64,000 nucleotides of DNA from Akebia trifoliata. Taxonomy: Eukaryota > Streptophyta > Magnoliopsida > Ranunculales > Lardizabalaceae. The notes below the pieces were generated by a model. That model did no database searches. It saw only the letters and a program-made list of their open reading frames with translations, and was not told the DNA's origin. Of this stretch, positions 54,678 to 64,000 are shown one piece after another. Numbering within the stretch: position 1 is the first letter of the stretch; every line of letters begins with the position of its first letter. The translations under genes were made by a program, and so were the position numbers. The stretch spans positions 12,375,317 through 12,439,316 of the forward strand of contig CM030714.1 of the NCBI GenBank assembly GCA_017979445.1, in the 5' to 3' direction.

Positions 54678-57647
54678 TGTAAAATCCCGAGTTTTCGATA
54701 TGTATCTCGAGAAAAAATAAAATATTAAAATTTTGAAAAAATCTTGAAAGTGAAACTTAGGAATAAAACTTTAGAAGATTTATAATCATTTTTAAGAAAA
54801 TCTAACTTCACTATGAGATTCAAAATGATCGAAAAACATACTTTAGCCTGTAAGCACGCTCAAATACGAGTTCGAACATAAAAGTTACAAAATCCTCGAT
54901 TACTAAGTTGGACCAGACTAAAATTATTGAATTTTATTAAGATTTGATTATATCATTGGGTTCGAAACAAAAAATTATTGACTATAAACTATTTATTTGT
55001 CATTTTTGGAGATCAAGAAGTAGAATTATTATCAAAAATGAAAATGACGTCAATTTTAGGGGTTACCTCAGGCCAAAAATCTAAATTTTTATTATAGATA
55101 GATATTATAGAAATTGACTACACCATTAGATTCAGAACGAAAAATAAGACGAAATAGAGTATTCATTCATCATTTTTAAAGTCCGGATAGTCAAGTTATA
55201 ATCAAACAAAATAATAGATGAAATACCGATTTCGTTCCAAATTTTATATAAACAAAATTTTAATTTTTTTATATATAGTTCGTCTTCTCCAACCCGTCCA
55301 ACAGCCAACGAATTTAAAAATTTTTTTTTTTTTTTTTAAACTTCAACCTCAGATCCACGACAAACGGCTCGTCGTCGTCGACCTACACAGAAAGGAGAAA
55401 CGTCCGCAGTCATGTTTTCTACAAAATTCACTCAACCTCTTTCCATTTCACTTTCTTTTTCACTCCGTACCATAAAAAATCAGTCATATTTATATACGAG
55501 AATTTCGAAACTTTGACCTCGAATTTCGTCCATTCAGGATCAAATCGTCCTCCATCCTAGAAGGGAGAAAGGACGACGGCATCAAGATCTTCAAAACCAC
55601 CAGGTCAGATTCAAAAATTAGTCGTTTCAAAATTCGATCCATTTTGATTTTCATGTCTATCACCTCGATTTCTACGCACGTGTTTTAATTCCGCCACCTA
55701 AAAATTGTAAGGGACTCTCAATTTTTATTAGTAATCGTAGATTGTGGAAATTACATTTAGAATTTTATTAAAAATTTGCGGTGAGTTTCCAAAAATTTAG
55801 AATCGATTACTTCAAATTCACACCAGAACTTGTATATTTGATATGTTTAACTGTATTTTGTAACAAATTATACGTGGGTAGGATACTTCAACGGGTTGTT
55901 TCCATCAATTGGATCCTATGCATTGCTAGGACCCCGCTTGATATAAATTTTATATTTTTTCAATATTATTGATAAAAATGAATTCTATAGTTAAAAAATA
56001 TGATTTAATATTTAATGAACTTATATTGAGTTAATGAATATCAGAAAATGGATATATTTTATTTGAGAGATTGAAAATTGAAAAAAAGGAAAAAGGGTAT
56101 GAAATGGTAAAATGTCAAAGTCATACCCGAGGGGTGATGTCTGTATTTTACATTATTGTGTTGTGTGTAGGTTGGTGAACGGATATCCATGGATAATATT
56201 ACTGGTTGCATGTTTATTTACTTTCTGTTAGCGCGAGACGCTGTTTACTTTTCCGTTCTATTATTTATTTTAGGCCAGGTGGGCACAGTTTCATGGTAGG
56301 AAATTGGATATTCATTCTCAACCTTGTATTGTTAATTTCTCGTTTGTTTTCAAATGAAAATAATATATATGTAGCTATTTTATGAGCTGTTAAAGAGTCT
56401 GTGAATGCCTTAAAAGGATAGTGCATCATATCATCCGGAGTGATGTACTATCTTGGGATGTTCGGTAAAGACCACCAAGCTCATACGTGATATGGGATAC
56501 GTATGAGAATGGAGTCACAACTGGAATCTAGATTTATTCATCTCTATCTTTACCAGTGAACTTGTAATGTAAAGGTGGTCGTATACGAATGGTTTGTATA
56601 TTTAAGAATCACATGCACGCCTGATAGGCATAGACGAAGATGATTAGTCAGTGATCACTAATAATCTATAGTAGTCGAATGTTCTGACACATCGAAAAGA
56701 GACCCATTGCTTACGGTCACATCAAAAGGCCAGCCTGAGCCGGATAAATGGTCAACCAAGCATGGTAAATGCAGCGATCGACTACAAAATCAGGAACTAA
56801 AAACTAGTAAGGAATTGTAACATCATGTCCCAAGTGGGAGGGATCCAGTCGTGAATCCTAACTCTCTAATTCCAATACTCCACTATAGTGTATTATGTAT
56901 CTGTTGCCTTACTTTGATATATAAAATGGAATGTATGTTTAATGTTTCTATTTGATCAATTAGATTTGTATATAAAGAAAATGTTATAGTGAGTAGTATT
57001 GATTGATGTAATGTCAGTTTTAAAATATTTAGTTGCTCATCCCTGACTATATGTACCAGTTAATCGTAGTTTCTTCTGTAAAATTTTGTATATTTTAAAA
57101 TGATTCAGTATGTTTATTCGTTCATATTAGGATGGGTTATTAGCATAAATTGTTTGTTTCCTTACTAGATAACCATTGTTACTCACCCATTCTTTCCTTT
57201 TTTTTTTTTAGCTTCAGAGCCTGTAGTTGGTGAGACGGGTGTAGAACTAACGAGTGAGGACCATCTGAAGGGTTAGATAAACGATCAGAGTCCATTACTA
57301 GGTGAGTATTAGGGTTATTACCCCTAGTGGTGTCGATTCGTCCAAGAGTAATATAGATTTTTATTTTGAACGTTAGGAATTTTGTTAGAGTGAGGAATTT
57401 CTGTATAATCCTGTATTATGGTTATTATTCCACACTCTGATCTTTCGTATGTTATTAGATGTATAAAGGCTTCCGCTAATATTATATTTTATATGTATAT
57501 GTAGAATTCTATGTCGTTTATTAGGTGCAGGTTGAACACCTTGGAATGCTAACATAAACAGAAGAGACCATGCCGAAATTTCGAGATGCCACCTAGTACC
57601 TCGAGATCTGACATGAGAATTTGGGTTAGCGTTTGGCGAGGCGTCAT
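54678..57647 (+). mobile_element. Solo LTR F (about 2.97 kb), sister of D
   Basis: It starts TGTAAAATCCCGAG (D: TGTAACACCCCGGA) and ends GGCGAGGCGTCAT (D: GGCGGGGCGTCACA). It shares long stretches with D in order: 'agcctgtaagca', 'cccgaggggtgatgtct', 'atcatccgga', 'cacatgcacgcctgatagg', 'gagaccatgccgaaatttcg'. No internal region is present. It is shorter than D, missing the 114-bp repeat zone. Flanks TTAAT and CTAGT look like a 5-bp duplication altered by transitions; elements C and E show the empty site as 'gtggcactagtgcg' type sequence. Confidence 0.85.
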
Positions 57648-59257
57648 CTAGTGCCACTTTGACTATAAGGGACATGCAAGCATGTAAAGTGATAAACGTG
57701 ATAGTGGTGTGTGCAAAACAAGGTGGAGTGTGCCCGGGGTAGTTTTAAGATAAATGGTGCTATAGGCCAGACCAGATTATCACAATATGGATTTCAAATA
57801 TTAAACAAAATACAAACAACATCCATAATATTCAATTCAAGATTAAAACATGTACATCATAGAGATATATCAAATCATGACATATTAAATGGGCAATCAC
57901 AAAATATTCAATCAGATTAAACATTGAAACCAGCATAGAATGAATCAAAACAATTTTTTTTTTGTTTTATTTTTATGGTCCAATCAAAGATCATTTTGAG
58001 CGACCTTAAACAAGTTGAGATTTCAAAGAATATATTAAGTTAAAAATGAAATGATAATTGTCGAGATAATAAATTATGATCATTTTTTTATATTATTTTT
58101 ATATTATTTCTGTTAAGAAAACAAATTGATTTTTATTTTACCGAGCAATACCAAAACACTTCTCTCTTATTTGAAGAAATTGATTTTTTTTTAAGAAAAA
58201 AAAACTAAAAAGAACTCTTTTTTTTTTGTATAAGTTGTTGCCAGCAACACACAACAACAACAGCACAACAGTAATAACAATACATAACAGTAATAACAAC
58301 ACGCAACAACAACACACATTAGAACACACAACAGTAACATTCAGAAAAACTGAATTTTGTTTTATAAAAAAATATTTTTTTTAAAGAATTAAAAAAAAAC
58401 TAAATTCAGTTTATAAAAAAAATTGTTCTTTTTTCTTTTTTTAAGAGAAAAACCGAATATTATTTAAAATAAAAAATTTTGAAACAAAGAGAAAAATAAA
58501 AAAAAATTTCTTTTAACGTTTTTTTTTTAACATTTAAAAAAAATTTAAACAAATTTACTATCAAAGATCAACACATGTACCCTAAAAAAAATTAAATAAG
58601 TAAAAAAATTAAAAATTAAAATAAAATTAAAATAAAAATAAATAAATAATTTATTTATAAAAAATCTTTATGATCCAACAACCCTTATTCCATTTTACCT
58701 CATTATTTTTCTTTAAATTATTAGATTATTTGGGAGTCTCCCTAATCGACCTTTAATTGGGATCACAAAAAAAAAATCTAAAAATATGATTTCCAAACTT
58801 TTATAATCAATTAAGCATCATCCCATCCTCAATTCATATGTCAATTTCAAGATTTCATTGTTTAGAGTCATCTCAAATTACTCTAGATTAAATCATAGAA
58901 AGTAATACTCCAAAATAACATACTCAAAATCAATCCAAATAATACTAAGACAAGATAATACAATCCAAAAATATAAAATAAATAAGATTAAAAAAATGGG
59001 TCAACAATCATTATATCATTACTCTCTTACAATCCTGAATATATAGGGTCATTATGAGTGACCCTAGATTGAACCATAAAAAAATGTGTCAAAACAAAAT
59101 ATTCACCATTCAAACAAGTAATCAATAATCAAGTAAAAAAAATGATAAAAAACAAAAATAAACAAAAAAAACAAACAACTAAAAATAAAAATAAAAAAAA
59201 CTAGGTCGTTTTGAAAATGATCCCATACTTAGGACTTTTCAAGTATGATCCTCAATT
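57648..59257 (-). other. Element E leader, part next to the PBS
   Basis: The first 80 bases match C (19,285-19,370) in reverse, proving that F interrupts the leader. The rest is very A+T-rich with long A and T runs. No gene; short frames are low complexity. Confidence 0.7.
58240..58335. repeat. ACA/AAC-rich microsatellite-like tract
   Basis: Alternating 'acaacaacaac' and 'agtaataacaata' words. The complementary strand gives a Val/Leu/Cys-rich frame that is an artefact. Confidence 0.85.
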
Positions 59258-59276
59258 ATCCCCGATGGAGTCGTCA
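59258..59276 (-). other. Primer-binding site of element E
   Basis: On the - strand TGACGACTCCATCGGGGAT, a mutated form of TGGCGACTCCACTGGGGAC, starts one base after the LTR end, as in element C. Confidence 0.8.
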
Positions 59277-59277
59277 C

Positions 59278-60842
59278 TGAAATCGTCCTTGATCTGCGGG
59301 ATGTACGGATCCACTTTTGATTTTTCAGGTTTGGGAGTTGCCACCTAATTATTACGGTCTATGGACCAAATATTGACTCTAACAATAGATAAGATACTGA
59401 TTTACACAGATAATAGATCTGGGGATCAGGTTACGGGGTTGGAAGGTGTTAGATACCAACCCCGCCCGATAAACGTCGATCTCTACTTTTCTCAAATAAT
59501 ACTACATTGCAAAATAATCCTAAAAATAATAAAAATAATTACCTAGAGGATTACGACGATTCCTTCAGTATTGGCAGAGAGTGTCCTTGTATGAATTTTC
59601 TTACTATTCCTCTATCATTAGATCTGTTTCTGATCTCCAAGTTGAAGTATTTTTCTTCTAAATCTAAGTGTTTCCTAACTTTTTAAAGGGATTTCTAGGT
59701 ATTTTTTGAGGGTTTCTGGGATTTTTTGAGTAGAAGCTGGGGTTTGGATGATAGGTAGGGAGTTAGGGTTTCAAAATTAGGGTTTGGAGAAGGTTAAGGA
59801 GATTTTTTGACCTACTTTTTCTAAGATTTATTTTGACCTACGAAATTAGGTTGTGGAGGCTCTATATTTATAAATTTTTTGAAAAAATTAGGATTTGACT
59901 AGGTCTCCTTTTAGATAAGATGAATTAGGGTTTTGACTTAAGTCTTATTTGATTGACTAGGTTTCTTTATATTAGGATTTTAATTAGGGCTGTGACTTAA
60001 GTCCTATGAGATTTACTTGATCTTTTAAATTAAGTTTTTTTTAATCTTACGTACAATGAAAGAAAATATTTTTAAGTTTTGTGGAGAATCCCATAATTAA
60101 ATCTTTAATTATTTAGACCCCCAGATGGAAGGGTCTTTAATAAATATCAGGGGCTCTACTTAAATAAGTGGACAACCATCAATAATTTTGTCTGAAGGCT
60201 TGATTGATTAATTTTCTTAGTTCAGATTTCTAAATTAATTTTTTTAAGGTTTCACGTTACTTTAATTAATGTCTTATTTATTAATTTTAAAATTTAAAAT
60301 TGAAAAATTGAAAAATTATCATTTTGCTTCTAAAGAGAACTTTTGCATTTCAGGTTATTTTTCGTAAGAAGTTCAATGGGATTATTGATTTGTGTCACTT
60401 ATGAAATTTTTTGGTGTGAAATAATTGTAAACCCTTATGAGGGGCATTTTCATAATTTTGTCAAATTTGGTGAAAATTGACGAAATGATTTATTTGATTT
60501 CATTTTATTATTTTATGTGATCGAAATGATTTTCATAAACATAAGGGCGGCTCTAAGAATGTTTTGATATTAGGGGTATTTTGATAATTTGATTTTTTTT
60601 AGTGATTTTTATCGTTAAGCTTCTTTTTGTCTGTAAAATGAAGATTTCTATGTTTTTTGGGATTCTATTTTCCTAGCGTAACGTAGTTTTTATAATTTTG
60701 TTAGTTTAAGATACCTCATTCGAATTTCTAAAACATATATAGCAGTAGATATAACATTGGAACAATCATCCATCATTGGGAACCATCGCAATCGGGTTGA
60801 CAAGTTGGTTAATCAGACAAGTGCAAAAATGGGGTGTGTACA
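59278..60842 (-). mobile_element. Element E 5' LTR
   Basis: On the - strand it starts TGTACACACCCCATTTTTGC and ends with a decayed form of GCACTTTCA. A TATA-like 'tatttataaattt' is near 59,866. AACAT follows at 60843. Confidence 0.93.
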
Positions 60843-60847
60843 AACAT

Positions 60848-61030
60848 AAAGATGAGGAAAGAGAGAAAACTAATGTAAACATGATTGAGGGTGATAAGTC
60901 CAAGAAGATTGATTTTAGGTTAAAACCTAAGAAAACTTTCTCCTTCAAGAAAAAAGGTGATAAAAAAAAATTGTTAGTATTTTTATTGTAATAAACATAG
61001 TCATTATGCACGAGAATGCCGACATTGAAA
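60848..61030 (+). pseudogene. Element G gag, second part with zinc knuckle
   Basis: The frame reads 'KDEEREKTNVNMIEGDKSKK' directly after the AACAT duplication, then a Lys-rich stretch, then 'YCNKHSHYARECRH' near 60,985-61,027, the C-x4-H-x4-C part of a CCHC nucleic-acid-binding knuckle. A one-base shift and a stop lie just before the knuckle. Confidence 0.85.
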
Positions 61031-61124
61031 GAAGGAATTCAAGAAATAGGCAAATACGATAGTGATAGAAGAAACAATGACTACAACAATTTCCTATGCT
61101 CGTTCACTAGTAAATGTTGTGTCA

Positions 61125-61545
61125 AACAACAATGGTTGGTGGGTTGACACTGGAGCAACATAAAACTTCTGTAATGATAGAAGTCTCTACACAAGTTATG
61201 AAACTTGTGGTGAAGGTACAAATGTGAAAATGACAAACAGTTGTCTTTCCAACATTCTCGGAGTTGAGATTGTAAATCTTAGATTCAATTTTGGGAAAAT
61301 TATCATTCTTTTCAAGATCTTCCATGTTTCACATATCACCAAGAATCTCGTGTCAGGAAACCTACTTAATAAATCAGGTTTCAAACTTATGTATGAATCA
61401 GATAGGCGTACCTTATCCAAAAATAATGTATTTGTAGGACATGGTTACTCATGTAGAGGTATGATTTGCTTAAATTTACATAATGAAAATTTTTTTATTG
61501 TGTATATTATTGATTCGTTATATTTGTGGTATGGTAGACTATGAC
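61125..61545 (+). pseudogene. Element G protease and gag-pre-integrase region
   Basis: 'WWVDTGAT' (61,135-61,160) has the aspartic protease active site D-T-G-A; a stop follows at the next codon. The frame 61,224-61,544 reads 'FHVSHITKNLVSGNLLNKSG' (usual F-H-V-P-x-I-x-x-N-L-x-S) and ends 'LYLWYGRL', the L-W-H-x-R-L-G-H block before integrase. Confidence 0.88.
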
Positions 61546-62380
61546 ACGTTAATTATGGTTAAATTAAACATATGATTAATCTAGGACTTAATTCTAAGTG
61601 TAATTTATAAAATATTTCTAAATGCCAAACCTGTGTTCAATCTAAGATAATTAGAAAATCCTTTAAATTTGTTGAAAGAACTTCTACTATCTTAGGACTT
61701 ATTCATAGTGATATATATGATCTTAAAAGTCAAACACGTAGAGACAATAGATATTGTGTTACCTTCATTGATGATCATTCAAGGTACGCATATATTTATT
61801 TAATGAAAACTAAAGATGAAATTTTTGAGAAATTTCGAATATTTAAGGTAGAAGTTGAAAATCAACTTAACCATAAAATTAAGATTTTACGTTTTGATAG
61901 GGGTAGTGAATATTATCCAAATGAGTTCATTAAGTTTTGTGAAACTCATGGTAGTATCCATCAAGTTATAGATCCTTACACGCCACAATAAAATGGAGTT
62001 ATAGAAAAAAAGAATAGAATCTTAGTTGAAATGGTAACTGCTATGATTATTAGTTCAGGTTTATCTTATTCGTTAATAGGTGAAGTAATTCTTTCTGCTA
62101 GTTATATTTTAAATAGAGTTCCAATAAAGAAAAATAATGTTATTACTTTTGAACTTTGATTCAAAAGAAAGTCTAATCTCAATCGTCTCAAAGTGTTGGG
62201 GTGTCTTGCCTATATAAGAAAACCCAGTCTTAAGATACCAAAGTTAGGAGTTAGAACCTACAAGTGTGTATTTGTTATTTATTATCAAAATAGTTTAACT
62301 TATCGTTTTCTGGATCCAGAAATTGGTGATATCATTGAATCTGTAGATGTAGAATTTTTTGAAATTTGACTAAGTCAAGT
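61546..62380 (+). pseudogene. Element G integrase
   Basis: The zinc-finger Cys pair is in 'KCQTCVQSK'. The catalytic core has D in 'LIHSDIYD', 'YCVTFIDDHSRYAYIYLMKT', D in 'ILRFDRGSEYYPNEF' (usual R-S-D-x-G-x-E-F/Y), and E in 'NGVIEKKNR'. 'FFEI' and 'GDIIESVDVEFF' toward 62,360 mark the C-terminal part. Stops include one after 'PYTPQ' at 61,989. It would insert the element cDNA. Confidence 0.9.
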
Positions 62381-62679
62381 CCTTATAATCTAATTTTAGA
62401 AAATTTTATTCCTAAATAGATTTATCAATATGTTCAAAATAATACTAGTGGTGACACAAGTTTGATCAACAAGATCCTAAACCTAGGAAAAGTAAGAAAC
62501 CTATAATTGAATGCACATTTGGACTTAGCTTTTTAGTTTATCTTGTTGAAGGAGATAAATATAAAGTCAAGAATGTTATTAGGTTCATATTAAATGTAGA
62601 GAGAGATGAACCCTCTACATTTTCTAAAGCTATAAACTCTAAAGATTCATCATTTTGAAAAAAAGTTGATGAACTAAAT

Positions 62680-63582
62680 TATCTCAAATCAGACTTGGAT
62701 TCTCTCAAATTATACCCCCAAGTACGAAACTTAATAGGGTGTAAATGGATTTTTAAAATGAAATTGAACGTAGATGGATCAATTAATTAGTTTAAAACTA
62801 GATTAGTTGCTAAAGAATTTAAACAGAGACACGAGATAGATTATTTTGACACATATGCTTCAGTAACTCGAATATCATCTATTCGACTACTTATTTATCT
62901 AGCTTCCAATCATACAATGGTTGTCCATCAAATGGATGTAAAAATAATATTTCTAAATGATGATTTAGAAGAAAAAATGTATATGGAACAACTAGAAGGT
63001 TTTGTCAAACCTGGTCAAGAAAAGAAAGTTTGCAACTAATTAAATCTCTTTATGGTTTAAAGCTTGCTCCTCTTCAATGGCATGCGAAATTTGATAAAAT
63101 AGTCTTATCTTATGGTTTTAAAGTTACTAACGTTGACAAATGCATATACTACAAATTTGATAATAATGTTGGTGTTATTATTTATTTATATTAACGACAT
63201 GTTAATCTTTAAAACGAACATTGAATGTGTAGAAGAAACCAAAAGATTTCTATCTATTAATTTTGATATGAATAATTTAAGGGAACCTGACATAATACTA
63301 GAAATTAAAATCCTAAGGAAAGATAATGTAATGGTTTTGTCTCAATCTCATTATATTGAGATAATTCTAAAGAAATATGGTCATTTTGATCATAAACCAA
63401 CCCCTAATTCTATAGATCCTGGTATTAAGTTAATGAAAAACATTAGTCGTGCTAAACCTCAACTAGAATACGCTAGTGTTATTGGGAATCTTATGTATGT
63501 TATACATTGCACAAGACCTAACATTGCATACGTAGTAGGTGTGTTATGTCGTTTTACTAGTAATTCAAGTATCGAATATTGA
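62680..63582 (+). pseudogene. Element G reverse transcriptase (Ty1/copia)
   Basis: Blocks in order: 'GCKWIFKMKLNVDGSI', 'ARLVAKEFKQRH', 'IDYFDTYASVTR', 'HQMDVKIIFLND', then after frame breaks a single open frame 63,112-63,582 with 'LLFIYINDMLIF' at the catalytic site, where the usual Y-V-D-D is Y-I-N-D. Next 'FDMNNLREPDIILEIKILR' and 'YASVIGNLMYVIHCTRPNIA'. The loss of the first catalytic aspartate alone would abolish activity. Confidence 0.92.
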
Positions 63583-63898
63583 AATGTTGTATCTAGAGTT
63601 TTAAGGTTCTTGAAGGGGACTTTAGACTATAGACTACATTATCAAGGATATCCAAATATACTAGAAGGGTACAATGATGCAAGTTATAATAATGTCGAGT
63701 CAAATTCAAAGTCTACAATTGGTTGGATCTAGATGTTAGGTGGAGCAGTTATTTCTTGGGCATCTAAGAAGTAGACTTGTATTTCAGACTCTATAATGAT
63801 ATCAGAAATGATAGCATTAACAAATTCATGTAAAGAGGTAGAGTGGCTTAGAAATCTATTAATAGATATACCATTTGGAATAAGCCCACTTCAACTAT
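63583..63898 (+). pseudogene. Element G RNase H
   Basis: After a stop at 63,580 the frame continues 'VLRFLKGTLDYRLHYQG', 'LEGYNDASYNN' (first Asp), 'SKSTIGWI' stop 'MLGGAVISWASKK', 'SDSIMISEMIALTNSCKE' and 'VEWLRNLLIDI'. It is the usual copia RNase H that follows RT. The element continues past the window. Confidence 0.88.
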
Positions 63899-64000
63899 AA
63901 TGAACAATTGTGATGGCTAGGCAATATTGTACAAAGTTAAAAGTAAAATGTATGATGAAAAATCAAGGCACATAAGCCTTAGACACAATTTTATGAGGTA
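63899..64000 (+). other. Element G, end of RNase H, cut by window
   Basis: Readable remnants ('NCDG.AILYKV', 'KSRHISLRHNFMR') match the conserved end of copia RNase H (D-N-x-A...K-H-I). No LTR is reached. Confidence 0.7.

Larger units (their letters stand above)
48220..60842 (-). mobile_element. Element E: non-autonomous Tat-type LTR retrotransposon (relative of C)
   Basis: Two LTRs on the - strand, a PBS, a decayed PPT and an AACAT duplication define it. The LTRs, leader, 3' blocks and tail match element C in reverse order. No gag, protease, RT or integrase is recognisable, so it is even more reduced than C. LTRs differ from each other by many substitutions and small gaps, so it is an older insertion than C. 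Solo LTR F lies in its leader. Confidence 0.93.
46521..64000 (+). mobile_element. Element G: Ty1/copia retrotransposon, interrupted by E and cut by the window edge
   Basis: On the + strand the order is gag, zinc knuckle, protease, gag-pre-integrase, integrase, RT, RNase H: integrase before RT defines Ty1/copia. Gag is split at 48219/60848 by element E. All domains carry stops. The 3' end lies beyond 64000. Confidence 0.9.

Noticed and set aside
58138..58329. Val/Cys/Leu-rich ORF resembling a membrane protein
   Set aside because: Low-complexity translation of the ACA/AAC-rich tract.
49769..60842. Search for pol genes in element E
   Set aside because: No RT, protease or integrase motif was found on either strand; the only long frames are short and unconserved.
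1..64000. tRNA, rRNA and miRNA genes
   Set aside because: No cloverleaf, rRNA core or convincing precursor was recognised by eye; a covariance-model scan would be needed to exclude them.

Overview
This is plant nuclear DNA, almost certainly angiosperm repeat-rich (pericentromeric-type) heterochromatin. It is A+T-rich and has no intact host gene. Nearly every recognisable segment belongs to a transposable element, and most can be placed in a nested insertion history because the target-site duplications (TSDs) are readable. The large elements are Ty3/gypsy of the Tat (Ogre-like) type: they share the primer-binding site TGGCGACTCCACTGGGGAC, LTRs that begin TGTAGACACCCC, the polypurine tract core AAAGAGGGGC, and (in element B) a second, archaeal-type RNase H. 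The exact species cannot be named from the sequence.

Layout. Element A (+ strand) is the oldest layer on the left: a long LTR entering from the window edge (1-3275), PBS, leader, and the first part of gag (to 4946). Element B (4947-34972, - strand, TSD GTAGG) is inserted inside A's gag; A resumes at 34978 with the rest of gag, a degraded pol remnant and 3' repeats to about 38,400. B carries gag, protease, reverse transcriptase, RNase H, archaeal-type RNase H and integrase, all interrupted by stops. B is itself interrupted twice: by element C (16520-26722, + strand, TSD CCCTC, two full LTRs, no gag and only a remnant of integrase) in pol between protease and RT, and by solo LTR D (5767-9223, TSD TTGTC) in B's 3' LTR.

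From about 38.4 to 46.3 kb is a mosaic: unassigned DNA, a GC-richer promoter-like block with three CACGTG boxes and a TATA box, a possible small LTR/TRIM remnant, and a CACTA (En/Spm) element with a decayed TNP2-type transposase on the - strand (41430-43419). Beside the transposase, on the + strand, lies a 159-bp exon of a host isoamylase-type starch debranching enzyme gene with both splice sites, the only host-gene-derived coding sequence recognised.

From 46.5 kb to the end is a Ty1/copia element G (+ strand): gag, zinc knuckle, protease, integrase, RT and RNase H, all with stops. Its gag is split by element E (48220-60842, - strand, TSD AACAT), a relative of C with almost no coding content. 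E's leader is in turn split by solo LTR F (54678-57647), a sister of D with a mutated TSD.

A striking feature is the number of unrelated tandem arrays within these elements (146, 67, 193, 51, 34, 29, 27, 22, 77 and 41 bp units), often at the same structural position in different copies but with unrelated unit sequences. Most open frames over arrays are by-products of periodicity, not genes.
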